The translations under genes and the position numbers were made by a program. Positions 52,236 to 61,534 of a stretch of 64,000 bases of DNA are shown here, one piece after another (within the stretch, counting starts at the first letter, position 1; every line of letters starts with the position of its first letter). Origin of the DNA: Allosediminivita pacifica (lineage in GTDB: Bacteria > Pseudomonadota > Alphaproteobacteria > Rhodobacterales > Rhodobacteraceae); contig NZ_QBKN01000011.1 of the NCBI RefSeq assembly GCF_003054175.1, positions 1-64,000 on the forward strand, in the 5' to 3' direction. The notes beneath the pieces were generated by a model, which saw only the letters and a list, made by a program, of their open reading frames with translations, was not told the origin of the DNA and searched no databases.

Positions 52236-53096
52236 ATGACAGAGTTGAGCGCAGTGAACGAAGCGACCGCCCCCAAGGCAGAGCCCAAGAAGGCCGCCGC
52301 CCGCCCCGACGTGCAGACCGTGACCCATGTCCATCACTGGACGGATCGGCTTTTCTCGTTCCGCGTGACGCGCCCCGCGTCGCTGCGTTTCCGTTCGGGT
52401 GAGTTCGTCATGATCGGCCTGATGCAGACCGACCCCAAGACCGGAAAGGAAAAGCCCCTTCTGCGTGCCTATTCCATCGCCTCGCCGTCCTGGGACGAGG
52501 AGATGGAATTCTACTCGATCAAGGTGCAGGACGGTCCGCTGACCTCGCGGCTTCAGCACATCAAGGAGGGTGACGAGATCATCCTTCGGCCCAAGCCCGT
52601 CGGAACGCTGGTGCACGACGCGCTGCTGCCTGGCAAGCGCCTGTGGCTCTTCGCGACGGGCACCGGTTTTGCGCCTTTCGCGAGCCTGCTGCGCGAGCCG
52701 CAGACCTACGAGGATTACGACGAGGTGGTGATCACCCACACCTGTCGCGAGAAGGGTGAGCTGGCCTACGGCGCCGCCCTGATCGAGGAAATCAAGAAGG
52801 ACGAGCTCCTGCACGAGTTGATGGGGCCGGATTTCCACGAGAAGATCCGCTACTACCCCACCACGACGCGTGAAGAGAGCCCGAAGATGGGAAGGATCAC
52901 TGACCTGCTGCGCTCGGGAGAGGTGTTCAGCGATCTCGGCATCGAGCCGATCAATCCCGAGACCGACCGCGCGATGATCTGCGGCAACCTGGCCTTCAAC
53001 CTCGAACTGAAGGCAATGCTGGAAGAGTACGGCCTTGTCGAAGGTGCTAACTCAGATCCGCAGCATTACGTGGTCGAAAAGGCCTTTCTCGACTGA
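52236..53096 (+). CDS. fpr: Ferredoxin-NADP(+) reductase
   Basis: 286 residues. The FAD motif RAYSIASPS and the NADP-binding FATGTGFAPFASLLREP are clear, and the protein ends in an extended tail (YVVEKAFLD) typical of bacterial Fpr. It shuttles electrons between NADPH and ferredoxin or flavodoxin, serving oxidative stress defence and possibly the sulfite reductase upstream. The first 25 residues are Ala/Lys-rich and lie outside the fold. Confidence 0.93.
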   Translation: MTELSAVNEATAPKAEPKKAAARPDVQTVTHVHHWTDRLFSFRVTRPASLRFRSGEFVMIGLMQTDPKTGKEKPLLRAYSIASPSWDEEMEFYSIKVQDGPLTSRLQHIKEGDEIILRPKPVGTLVHDALLPGKRLWLFATGTGFAPFASLLREPQTYEDYDEVVITHTCREKGELAYGAALIEEIKKDELLHELMGPDFHEKIRYYPTTTREESPKMGRITDLLRSGEVFSDLGIEPINPETDRAMICGNLAFNLELKAMLEEYGLVEGANSDPQHYVVEKAFLD

Positions 53097-53122
53097 GGTG
53101 AGGCCAGAGCCCCGGAACGAAA

Positions 53123-53153
53123 AACGCCGCCCCGAGGGGCGGCGTTCTTTTTT
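53123..53153. terminator. Intrinsic terminator after fpr
   Basis: AACGCCGCCCC, GA, GGGGCGGCGTT, then CTTTTTT. It is a perfect 11-bp stem and lies between fpr and the convergent alanine-rich protein gene, probably serving both. Confidence 0.93.
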
Positions 53154-53167
53154 GCTTCTTGTCCGGC

Positions 53168-54193
53168 TTACTGCGCGCCGAGATCGAGCCGGTCGCGGAT
53201 CTGTTCCAGCACGGTCTCGAGAAGCGTCGGGTTGTCCTGCGCGCTCTGCATCAGGCCTGTCAGCGCCGACTTGGAGTTGTCGTTAAGGTCGGACTCGGCG
53301 ATGAAATCACGCGCCTGATCGTAGTCGAAGTCCTCGACGGTCAGGAAATCCGGGACGTCGGCCTCTTCGGTAGCGGCTGACATTGCCTGATCGGCAGTCT
53401 GCTCGGCTTCCTGTGCCGCGTCTTCGGCGGCTGCCTCGGCGCTTTCGCCTGCCTGTTCGGCCGCGCTTTCGGTGGCCTGCGCTGCCTCGCTCGCGGTTTC
53501 CGAGGCTTCTTCGGCGGCACTTTCGGCGGTGGTTTCCGCCGCTTCGGCTGCTTCCGATGCAGTTTCGGCGGCTTGCTCGCCTGCCTGCTCGGCCGTTTGA
53601 CCGGCTTCCTCCGCCGCGTCCTCTGCGTTGGCGACAGTCGTATCTGCTGCCTCGTCGACCTGCTGCATCGCACTGTCGACCGCGCCTGAAACGGCATCGC
53701 GTGCGTCCGCCCCGAGATCGCCGGCGGTGTCGAGTGCGTTGCGCGCGGCGTCCTGCGCGGCGGCGCTGGCAGCCTCGGCTTGTTCCGAGGCGGTGGCGCC
53801 GGCTTGACGCGCCTCTTCGATCGCTTCGGCGGCGGCGGCCTGAGCGTCCTGCGACGCGTCGCGGAGGGCCGGCCCTGCATTGTCGAGCGCCTCGGAGGTG
53901 GCCGCAGCGGCATCGTCGAGGGCCTGCTCGGTGGCCTGCATCGCGTCTTCGGCAGCGGCGCTCGCGGCATCGGCCGCGTCGTCGGCGGCGGCTTCCGCGT
54001 CCTCCATGGCCGCTTCGGCGTCGTCGGCGGCCGCTTCGGCCTCGGCCTCGACTTCCTCGGAAGGTTCGGCCGTCGTCACGGTTTCCTCGGTCGTCTCTGT
54101 TTCGACGGCATCCTGGGTCTGTTGCCGGTTGAGGGCGAGATATCCGCCGACAACGACCACGATCACCACGAGGGCCAGAATGAAGTTCCGCAT
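53168..54193 (-). CDS. Membrane-anchored alanine/glutamate-rich helical repeat protein, unknown function
   Basis: 341 residues. An N-terminal helix (3-22) anchors or exports the protein. About 60-270 is low-complexity Ala, Glu, Asp, Thr and Gln with many AxEAAEAA-like units spaced near 11 residues, resembling LEA-type proteins or an extended coiled coil. A distinct C-terminal segment of about 60 residues ([20 protein letters not shown] onward) looks folded. The start at 54193 has AAGGAG. No family is recognised. It may be a periplasmic spacer or a desiccation/osmotic protectant. Confidence 0.75.
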   Translation of the reverse strand: MRNFILALVVIVVVVGGYLALNRQQTQDAVETETTEETVTTAEPSEEVEAEAEAAADDAEAAMEDAEAAADDAADAASAAAEDAMQATEQALDDAAAATSEALDNAGPALRDASQDAQAAAAEAIEEARQAGATASEQAEAASAAAQDAARNALDTAGDLGADARDAVSGAVDSAMQQVDEAADTTVANAEDAAEEAGQTAEQAGEQAAETASEAAEAAETTAESAAEEASETASEAAQATESAAEQAGESAEAAAEDAAQEAEQTADQAMSAATEEADVPDFLTVEDFDYDQARDFIAESDLNDNSKSALTGLMQSAQDNPTLLETVLEQIRDRLDLGAQ

Positions 54194-54391
54194 TATGCAC
54201 TCCTTGAACGTCTTGGAAGGCGCCTCGGGCATTGCCTCCGGCACACCTTTCTGCGCATGTGGTGCGCGAGACGCCGGCAGCAAGGGCTGGTGGGGAACCA
54301 GGGCGGTTCCTCGCCCATTTGCTGCTTGAACACGACCCGTCTGAAGACTACTTTGACGGCCCAGAATGCAACGGAACAAAGGACTGAAGCC

Positions 54392-54937
54392 ATAGCTCGC
54401 AGACCTCACAACGCGCCGCCGACGCGCGATACCGGCCCCCGCGTCAACGACCGGATCAGGGCCCCCGAAATCCGGCTGATTGGTGCGGAAGGCGAAAACG
54501 TCGGCGTTGTCTCGCCGGCGAAGGCGATGGAGCTGGCCGAACAGGTCGGGCTCGATCTCGTCGAGATCTCGCCGAATGCCACGCCGCCCGTCTGCAAGAT
54601 CATGGATTTCGGCAAGTTCAAGTACGAACAGCAGAAGCGTGAATCCGAGGCCCGGAAGAAGCAGAAGACCATCGAGGTCAAGGAAGTGAAGTTCCGGCCG
54701 AACACGGACACGCACGACTACGACGTCAAGATGCGCAACGTCTTCAAGTTCCTCGAGAACGGCGACAAGGTGAAGGTCACCCTGCGCTTCCGGGGCCGCG
54801 AGATGGCGCACCAGGATCTTGGTCGATCGCTGCTGCAGCGGATCTCCGAAGACGTGAAGGAGATCGGCAAGGTCGAGAACATGCCGAAGATGGAAGGCCG
54901 CCAGATGGTCATGATGATCGGGCCGGCCGCCAAGTGA
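54392..54937 (+). CDS. infC: Translation initiation factor IF-3, AUA start codon
   Basis: 181 residues. [20 protein letters not shown] is the usual N-terminal domain start and the C-terminal domain has [15 protein letters not shown]. No ATG, GTG or TTG fits the known N-terminus. The codon before [14 protein letters not shown] is ATA at 54392, with AAGGA 8 nt upstream. IF-3 discriminates against such codons, and infC starts at AUU in E. coli, where this gives autoregulation; the same logic probably applies here. It overlaps the next gene by 4 nt. Confidence 0.92.
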   Translation: MARRPHNAPPTRDTGPRVNDRIRAPEIRLIGAEGENVGVVSPAKAMELAEQVGLDLVEISPNATPPVCKIMDFGKFKYEQQKRESEARKKQKTIEVKEVKFRPNTDTHDYDVKMRNVFKFLENGDKVKVTLRFRGREMAHQDLGRSLLQRISEDVKEIGKVENMPKMEGRQMVMMIGPAAK

Positions 54938-55563
54938 GCGCGCAGGCGGGTCCCGTCAACACGGTCGACTGGGACTCGCGATTTGATACCGGCGACTACG
55001 TCTTCGGGACGGAGCCGTCGGTTTTCCTCACATCGAACCAAGGATTGGTGCCGCGGGGTGCAGGTGCACTCTGCGTTGCCGACGGCGAGGGTCGCAACGG
55101 GACCTGGCTGGCCGCCGCGCGCGGTTGCGAGGTGACGGCTTTCGACCTGTCGCCGAATGCGCTTGGCAAGGCCCGTGCGCTTGCCGAGAAGGCGGGCGTG
55201 ACGCTGGATCTTCAGGTGTCGACGATCGAGGACTGGGACTGGTCCCGGACCTACGATCTTGTCGTCGCCGTCTTCATCCAGTTCGCGGAGCCTGCCTCGC
55301 GGGCCGTTCTCTTTGAAAACCTCAAGCGGGCGGTGGCCCCCGGCGGACGTCTGATGCTGCACGGCTATACGCCCGAGCAGGTGGCGCTTGGCACCGGCGG
55401 TCCGCGCGATCCCGATCACATGTACACCGAGGCGCTTCTGCGCGAGGCCTTTGGCGACATGGAGATCCTGCGCCTTGGCTCCTACGAGAAAGAGCTTTCG
55501 GAAGGGGCCGGGCACGCTGGGCCGTCCGCGCTGATCGACCTCATCGCCGACAAGCCGGCCTGA
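54934..55563 (+). CDS. SAM-dependent methyltransferase (class I)
   Basis: 209 residues beginning at GTG 54934, which overlaps the infC stop. The SAM-binding motif [17 protein letters not shown] and acidic [13 protein letters not shown] identify a Rossmann methyltransferase resembling the TehB/thiopurine-methyltransferase-like group. Substrate unknown. The [21 protein letters not shown]-terminus is typical of this group. Confidence 0.85.
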   Translation: MSAQAGPVNTVDWDSRFDTGDYVFGTEPSVFLTSNQGLVPRGAGALCVADGEGRNGTWLAAARGCEVTAFDLSPNALGKARALAEKAGVTLDLQVSTIEDWDWSRTYDLVVAVFIQFAEPASRAVLFENLKRAVAPGGRLMLHGYTPEQVALGTGGPRDPDHMYTEALLREAFGDMEILRLGSYEKELSEGAGHAGPSALIDLIADKPA

Positions 55564-55572
55564 GGTTTCGCC

Positions 55573-56751
55573 TCAGGCGCGGCGGACGATAAGCCGTTCC
55601 AACCCGTGAAAATGGTAGAGATCCGCGTAGCGCGGCAGTTCGGCCAGCATGAGGTCGGGGCAGCGTGCGTGCAGGATCGGCAGGGCGATCTGCATTTCGA
55701 GCCGGGCCAGAGGAGCGCCGACGCAGAAGTGCGGCCCGCCGCCGAAACTGGTGTTCTGGGCCTGCGCGCGGTGGGGGCAGAAGCTTTCGGGATCGGACCA
55801 GACTTGCGGATCGCGGTTGGCGGCGCCGAGCATCAGAGCGACCTTGTCGCCCCGGCGGAACTCGTGGCCGTAGAGGGTCACGTCCTCGTAGGCGTATCGC
55901 GTGAACATGTGCAGCGGCGGATCATGGCGGAGGATTTCCTCGACCACTTGCTCGGCATTGTCTGGCGTGACCTCGGTGCCGGACCGCAGGAGCGATGTGA
56001 TCCCGTTGCCGAGCGTGTGCACCGTCGCCTCGTGCCCGGCGTTCAGCAGCAGCACGCAGGTGGCGATGAGTTCGTCGGTGGAGAGCTTGTCACCCGCTTC
56101 TTCGGCCGCGATGAGATCTGACAGCAGATCAGCACCGGGTGCGTTGCGGCGGAAGGCGATGTGGCCGCGCAGGTAGGTTGCGAAATCGGCGGCGGCACGC
56201 GCGGCGGCGTCCTCGATCGCGCGGTTACGGCGCGCCTGGTACATGGCGACCATGTCGTTCGACCAGTCGAGGAACTGGCGGGACATGTTCTCGGGCACGC
56301 CCAGCAGCCGGCAGATCACGATTACGGGCAGCGGCTGGCAGAAGGCGGGCAGCAGGTCGAAGCCACCTTCGGAGGGAAAGTCATCGATCAGGGTATGCGT
56401 TGCACGACGGATGTCGGGCTCCAGCGCCTTGATGCGGCGCGAGGTGAAGGCCCGCAGGACGAGTCCGCGCAGCCGGGTGTGCCGCGGCGGCTCGAGTTCG
56501 AGCATCGAGTGGTTCTCGATCGCGTAGAATGGGGCGAGGTGTTCGGGGATTTCCGGCGCCATTTCGGGCGGAACCTCGCGCCCGAAACGGCGGTCGCGCA
56601 GCAGTGCCTGCACGGCGCGGTGCGAGACGGCGCAGGGCATGCCGTAGTCCTCCCACCAGACGAGATCGCCAGCCGCGCGCATTCTGTCGTAGAAGGGGTA
56701 GGGCGACTGCACGAAGTCGGGGGCGGTGGGGTCCTGCGACATTGACAACAT
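55573..56751 (-). CDS. Cytochrome P450
   Basis: About 392 residues, the size of soluble bacterial P450s. The I-helix oxygen-binding motif NAGHEATVH, the ExxR pair in EEILRHDPP and the heme loop FGGGPHFCVGAPLAR (heme-ligating Cys343) are intact. It should hydroxylate a small organic substrate with electrons from ferredoxin. No dedicated ferredoxin is adjacent. The start is uncertain: ATG at 56751 is used here, with ATG 56742 and TTG 56763 as alternatives. It is divergent from dctB. Confidence 0.9.
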   Translation of the reverse strand: MLSMSQDPTAPDFVQSPYPFYDRMRAAGDLVWWEDYGMPCAVSHRAVQALLRDRRFGREVPPEMAPEIPEHLAPFYAIENHSMLELEPPRHTRLRGLVLRAFTSRRIKALEPDIRRATHTLIDDFPSEGGFDLLPAFCQPLPVIVICRLLGVPENMSRQFLDWSNDMVAMYQARRNRAIEDAAARAAADFATYLRGHIAFRRNAPGADLLSDLIAAEEAGDKLSTDELIATCVLLLNAGHEATVHTLGNGITSLLRSGTEVTPDNAEQVVEEILRHDPPLHMFTRYAYEDVTLYGHEFRRGDKVALMLGAANRDPQVWSDPESFCPHRAQAQNTSFGGGPHFCVGAPLARLEMQIALPILHARCPDLMLAELPRYADLYHFHGLERLIVRRA

Positions 56752-56811
56752 GGTGCATACCAATGCCCTCGGGCGCTTTCCTTGGCAAGGCCGAGGTTGC
56801 TAGGATGCGCC

Positions 56812-58557
56812 ATGCGTCGTTTTCCCGTCCCACGCGCGGCCCTCGCCGTATTCTACCTGCTGACCGTCGCCCTGGTTTCGGCCGGGGTCTGGACCTACGG
56901 GCGCGGGCAGGCGCTGGAGCAGGTGGCGGCGCGGGGCGCGGCGGACCTTGCGCTGGCCTCCGACCGTCTTGTGACCCAGCTGACGCGCTATCGCGAGACG
57001 GCTGTGCTGATGTCCGATCACCCGGTGCTCATGGCGCTTGCGGGGGGCGGTGAACGCGGCGAGGCGGAGGCGCTACTGCTCGAGACCGTCGACAAGACCT
57101 CGGCGCTGGCGGCCTATTATGCGGCCCCCGACGGTCGGGTGCTGGCCTCGGTGTCCGGAGCGGTGCCGAAAAATCTGGCTGCACGGCCCTTTTTCCTGCG
57201 GGCGCTGGACGGGGCGCTGGGGGCAGCGCGGGACGAAAGCAGCGATCCCGAGGCGCGGAGCTTTTCCTTTGCCGCGCCCAGCTTTGGACCCGGCGGGCGC
57301 GTGCTGGGCGTGCTGGTGGTGGTGGTCGACGTGGCGCGGCTGGAGCAGGACTGGCGCGGGGCCTGGCCCACGGTCTGGTTCACCGACGCGGGCGGAGAGA
57401 TCTTCATCACCAACCGCTCGGAGATGCTCGGCGCGCAGCGGGTGCCCGAGGGCCTGCGCGAGAGAGATGGGACGCTGCACGGGATCGGGTCTGATCGCGT
57501 GGGCGGGCGCGAGGTCTGGTCCATGGAGTTCGGGCCCTACATCCCCGAGCGCGCGCTTCATCTGACGATGGCGCTGCCGGTGGTGGGGCTGACCGCCGAG
57601 GCGCTGATCGACACCTCCCCCGCGCGCCGGATTGCCTGGCTGCAGGCGGCGACGGTGGCGGCGCTGTGCCTCTTCTTCGGGGCGCTGCTGTTCCTGGCCA
57701 CCGAGCGGCGGCGCGCGCTGGCCGCGGCGAATGCCGTGCTGGAAGAGCGTGTCCTTGCCCGGACCCGGGCTCTGCAGGAGGCCAACGAGGCGCTGCGCCG
57801 CGAAGTTGTCGAGCGGCAGGAGGCCGAGGCTGCGCTGAAACGCGCACAGGGCGAGCTGGTGCAGGCAGGCAAGCTGAGCGCGCTGGGGCAGATGTCTGCA
57901 GGTATCAGCCACGAACTGAACCAGCCGCTTATGGCGATCCGGTCCTATGCCGAGAACGGCGCGGCCTTCCTCGACCGGGGTAACACCGAGAAGGCTGTGG
58001 AGACGCTGTCGCGCATCGGGGACATGGCGCGTCGCATGGGGCGCATTATCCAGAACCTGCGCGCCTTTGCGCGGCAGGAGAGCGCGCCGGTGGGGCGTGT
58101 GGACCTTTCGCAGGTGCTGGCGGGCGCGGTGGAGTTGACCGAGGCGCGGCGGCGCGAGATGGGCGTTTCGCTAGATTACGCGGCGCCCGACGGTCCGGTA
58201 TGGGTGCGCGGCGGCGAGGTGCGGCTGGGGCAGGTCTTCGTGAACCTGATCACAAACGCCTGTGACGCCATGGAAGGCCGTGATGATCGGCGGCTGAGAA
58301 TGGAGGTGGATGGCGGTGCGCGGCCCGAGGTGCGTGTCGCAGACACCGGCCCCGGGATCGAGGCGCCGGAGCGGATCTTCGATCCTTTCTACACCACGAA
58401 GAGCGTGGGGGGCGGCGAGGGGCTGGGCCTCGGACTCTCGATCTCTTACGGATTGGTGCAGAGTTTCGGGGGCACGATCCGGGGATTGAACGCGCCGGAG
58501 GGCGGGTCGGTCTTCACCGTGGTGCTGGAGCCCTGGCGCGAGGAGGATGCGGCGTGA
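56812..58557 (+). CDS. dctB: DctB-type membrane sensor histidine kinase
   Basis: 581 residues. Two membrane helices (about 9-30 and 280-300) flank a periplasmic PAS-like sensor. A coiled coil leads into a HisKA domain with phospho-His367 (GISHELNQPLMAIRSYAENG) and a HATPase domain (NLITNACDAMEG, GLGLGLSISYG). It resembles DctB, which senses C4-dicarboxylates. The following gene encodes its presumed partner, and a TRAP operon lies 4 kb downstream. Confidence 0.88.
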   Translation: MRRFPVPRAALAVFYLLTVALVSAGVWTYGRGQALEQVAARGAADLALASDRLVTQLTRYRETAVLMSDHPVLMALAGGGERGEAEALLLETVDKTSALAAYYAAPDGRVLASVSGAVPKNLAARPFFLRALDGALGAARDESSDPEARSFSFAAPSFGPGGRVLGVLVVVVDVARLEQDWRGAWPTVWFTDAGGEIFITNRSEMLGAQRVPEGLRERDGTLHGIGSDRVGGREVWSMEFGPYIPERALHLTMALPVVGLTAEALIDTSPARRIAWLQAATVAALCLFFGALLFLATERRRALAAANAVLEERVLARTRALQEANEALRREVVERQEAEAALKRAQGELVQAGKLSALGQMSAGISHELNQPLMAIRSYAENGAAFLDRGNTEKAVETLSRIGDMARRMGRIIQNLRAFARQESAPVGRVDLSQVLAGAVELTEARRREMGVSLDYAAPDGPVWVRGGEVRLGQVFVNLITNACDAMEGRDDRRLRMEVDGGARPEVRVADTGPGIEAPERIFDPFYTTKSVGGGEGLGLGLSISYGLVQSFGGTIRGLNAPEGGSVFTVVLEPWREEDAA

Positions 58558-58610
58558 CGGTGGATCGGCGCTCGCCTGCGGCATCGCCCCGCCCGCCGTC
58601 CCGTGAAGCT

Positions 58611-58669
58611 GGGGGCGCTGCCCCCGCGGCCCGGGGCCGCTCCCCCGGAATATTTCTGCCAAGAAGAAG
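58611..58669. repeat. Double-hairpin intergenic repeat with AAGAAGAAG tail, copy 2
   Basis: GGGGGC-GCT-GCCCCC, then GCGGCCCGGGGCCGC, then TCCCCCGGAATATTTCTGCC and AAGAAGAAG. It matches the copy at 26276-26332 in order and wording. Here it lies inside an operon, filling most of the gap between dctB and dctD, and its end (AAGAAGGA) may serve as the dctD ribosome site. Confidence 0.72.
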
Positions 58670-58681
58670 GACGGGGGTGTC

Positions 58682-59923
58682 ATGAGCGAGGAGGCCGGGC
58701 TGCGGCGGGTGCTGCTGGTGGACGACGATGCCGCCGTGCGCGAGGCGCTGGGGCAGACGCTGGAGCTTGCCGATTTCGATCCGCTGACGGCGGGGTCCTT
58801 CGTCGAGGCCAAGGATCATATCGGTCCCGGCTTCGCGGGGGTGATCGTCTCGGACATCCGGATGCCGGGGCGCGACGGGTTCCACCTGCTCGATTACGCA
58901 CGGGGGCAGGACCCGGAACTGCCGGTGATCCTTTTGACCGGGGAGGGGGACATTCCCATGGCGGTGCGGGCCATGTCGGCGGGGGCCTTTGATTTCCTCG
59001 AGAAGCCCTGTGATCCGAAGGACCTGCGCGCGGTGATCTCGCGCGCGCTGGTGACGCGCGGGCTGGTGCTGGAAAACCGGGCGCTGAAGGCACAGCTGGA
59101 GTCCGGCGATCCGGCGGCGCGGCTGATCTTCGGCGTCTCGGAGCAGGCCAATGCCCTGCGTGCGCGGGTGCGCAGCGCGGCGCGGGCGGGGACCGACGTG
59201 CTGGTCACGGGCGCGCCGGGCACGGGCATTCCCAAGGTGGCGGAAGTGATCCACCTGAGTTCCGCCCGGGGCAAGGGGCCCTTCGAGAAGCGCGCGGCGG
59301 CGGGGCTGGACCGGGCGGGGCTGTTCGAACTGGCGGAGGCCTGCGAGGGGGGTGCGTTGTTCCTCGACGAGATCGGGGCGCTGCCGCTGGACACGCAGGT
59401 GGCGTTGGTGGATGCGCTGGAGCGGGGCGACATGCGGCTGATCGCCGGGTCGGTGCAGGATCTTGCCGCGGCGGTGGAGGCGGGCACCCTGTCGGCGGAG
59501 CTTTATTACCGGCTCGAGGTCTGCCAGGTGCGCATCCCGGCGCTGCGGGAGCGTCCCGAGGACATCCCGGTGCTGTTCCGGCACTACGTGGCGCAAGCGG
59601 CGGAGCAGGCGGGCATCGCGGCCCCGGAGGTGGGCGCGGACCATCTTGCCGCGCTCATGGCGCAGGACTGGCCGGGCAACGCGCGCTCGCTCATGTCGGC
59701 GGCCATGCGCTTCGTGCTGGGCATGCCCGAGGAGGTGGGCGAGGCGCAGGGGCTGGGGCTGGCCGAGCAGATGGCGCAGGTGGAAAGGTCGCTGCTGATC
59801 GCGGCGCTGGGGCGGCAGAACGGGCGGGCGAGCGAGGCGGCCAAGGCGCTGAAGCTGCCGCGCAAGACCTTCTACGACAAGTTGGCGCGCTACGGGATTC
59901 GGCCCGAGGACTACCGCCGCTGA
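58682..59923 (+). CDS. dctD: DctD-like NtrC-family response regulator with degenerate ATPase
   Basis: 413 residues: a receiver (Asp58 in VSDIRMPGRDGF), an AAA+ domain and a Fis-type HTH (SEAAKALKLPRKTFYDKLAR). The GAFTGA loop that contacts sigma-54 is missing, and Walker A reads GAPGTGIPKV rather than GxxGxGKE, although Walker B (ALFLDEIGALP) remains. It probably cannot drive sigma-54 open-complex formation in the usual way. NtrC of Rhodobacter also lacks GAFTGA and works with the housekeeping sigma factor, so a similar mode is plausible. Confidence 0.86.
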   Translation: MSEEAGLRRVLLVDDDAAVREALGQTLELADFDPLTAGSFVEAKDHIGPGFAGVIVSDIRMPGRDGFHLLDYARGQDPELPVILLTGEGDIPMAVRAMSAGAFDFLEKPCDPKDLRAVISRALVTRGLVLENRALKAQLESGDPAARLIFGVSEQANALRARVRSAARAGTDVLVTGAPGTGIPKVAEVIHLSSARGKGPFEKRAAAGLDRAGLFELAEACEGGALFLDEIGALPLDTQVALVDALERGDMRLIAGSVQDLAAAVEAGTLSAELYYRLEVCQVRIPALRERPEDIPVLFRHYVAQAAEQAGIAAPEVGADHLAALMAQDWPGNARSLMSAAMRFVLGMPEEVGEAQGLGLAEQMAQVERSLLIAALGRQNGRASEAAKALKLPRKTFYDKLARYGIRPEDYRR

Positions 59924-60123
59924 GAAGGCGTCCGTGCATTCTTATCCTGTTGCCGCTTTTTTGGACCACGCGCGCCGCCTGCGCGCCCGGAACGGGCGTC
60001 GGCGGGGATGACGTGCGCGACAGATGCGGCAAGATGGAAAAAGTTCCTGCACTCACGAAAAATTCATGTGGAGCGGTGGCGCTGGTGCCGCCGCCTTGCC
60101 GCAGGGCTGCGAGGGAGATCATC

Positions 60124-61524
60124 ATGAGCGATGCCGGGACTGGAAACGGAGCCCTGATCTACGGGCTGGACGACAGGCCGGCCCCGCCGGCGGCGGCGCT
60201 GGCGGCGGTTCAGCATATCCTGGCCTCGATCGTGGGCATCGTGACCCCGACGCTGGTGATCGGGGGCGTGCTGGGACTGGGGGGTGAGATCCCCTACCTG
60301 ATCGCCATGTCGCTCTTCGTCTCGGGCGTGGCGACCTTCATCCAGTGCCGCCGGATCGGGCCTGTGGGATCGGGGCTGCTGAGCGTGCAGGGCACGAGTT
60401 TCGCCTTCCTCGGTCCGGTGCTCGCCGCGGGCTTTGCCGTGAAGGGCGGGGGCGGCGGGCCGGCCGAGATGCTGGCGATGATCTTCGGGCTCTGCCTTGC
60501 GAGCTGCCTTGTCGAGATCGTGCTGAGCCAGTTCATCGACAGGCTGGGCCGCATCATCACGCCTACGGTGACGGGGATCGTCATCACCGTGATCGGGCTG
60601 TCGCTGGTTAAGGTGGGCTTTACCGATTTCGCGGGAGGGGCGAACGCGGGCGAGAGCCTCGGTGCGCCGGTGAACCTGCTGATGGGCGCCATCGTGGTGG
60701 CGGTGATCCTTGTCATGACCTTCATGGGAAGCCCGATGCTGCGGATTTCGGCCATCATGATCGGGCTGGTCGTGGGGCTGATCGTCGCCGTGGTGATGGG
60801 GCAGGTCGATTTCTCGTCGCTGGGGCAGGGGCCGGTGGTGGCCCTGCCGCAGCCGCTGCGCTACGGGCTCGATTTCGACATCGGGCTGTTCATCCCGGTG
60901 GCATTCGTCTTCCTCGTGACCGCGATCGAGACCTCGGGCGATCTGACGGCGAACTCGGTGATCGCGGGGCAGCCGGTGAAGGGGACGGTCTACCTGCAGC
61001 GCATCAAGGGCGGGATCATGGCCGACGGCGTGAACTCGGGGCTGGCCGCGCTGTTCAACACCTTTCCCAACACGACCTTTTCGCAGAACAACGGCGTCAT
61101 CCAGATGACCGGCGTCGCGAGCCGCCACGTGGGGCTCTACATCGCGGGCATCCTCGTGGTGCTGGGCTTCCTGCCAGTGATCGGGCAGGCCTTCCTGCTG
61201 ATCCCCAAGCCGGTGCTGGGCGGGGCGACGCTGGTTCTGTTCGGGACCATCGCGGTCGCGGGCATCCGCATCCTCGCCACGCAGGAGATCGACCGGAAGA
61301 AGGTCTACATCATGGCGGTGAGCTTCGGGCTGGGGCTGGGCGTGACGCTGGTGCCGGAGGCCACGCAGAACCTGCCCGACTTCCTGCGGCAGGTGGTGGC
61401 GACGCCGATCACGCTGGCGGGCCTGTCCGCGATCATCCTGTCGCTGGTCATCCCCGACACCGAGGAGACGGCCACGGAGGTCGAGACCCCCGAGGTCGAG
61501 GAAGGCGGTGGCGCGCCGGCTTGA
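60124..61524 (+). CDS. NCS2-family nucleobase (xanthine/urate-type) permease
   Basis: 466 residues with about 12-14 helices. TAIETSGDLTANS and FNTFPNTTFSQNNGVIQMTG contain the NCS2 signature (QNxG followed by T-G), as in XanQ and UapA. The xanthine/urate branch is favoured over uracil by that motif. It imports purines by proton symport. The nearby xdhC-type genes could concern purine oxidation, but they are 16 kb away. Start 60124 has GAGGGAGA upstream. Confidence 0.88.
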   Translation: MSDAGTGNGALIYGLDDRPAPPAAALAAVQHILASIVGIVTPTLVIGGVLGLGGEIPYLIAMSLFVSGVATFIQCRRIGPVGSGLLSVQGTSFAFLGPVLAAGFAVKGGGGGPAEMLAMIFGLCLASCLVEIVLSQFIDRLGRIITPTVTGIVITVIGLSLVKVGFTDFAGGANAGESLGAPVNLLMGAIVVAVILVMTFMGSPMLRISAIMIGLVVGLIVAVVMGQVDFSSLGQGPVVALPQPLRYGLDFDIGLFIPVAFVFLVTAIETSGDLTANSVIAGQPVKGTVYLQRIKGGIMADGVNSGLAALFNTFPNTTFSQNNGVIQMTGVASRHVGLYIAGILVVLGFLPVIGQAFLLIPKPVLGGATLVLFGTIAVAGIRILATQEIDRKKVYIMAVSFGLGLGVTLVPEATQNLPDFLRQVVATPITLAGLSAIILSLVIPDTEETATEVETPEVEEGGGAPA

Positions 61525-61534
61525 TGCGCGGCCT

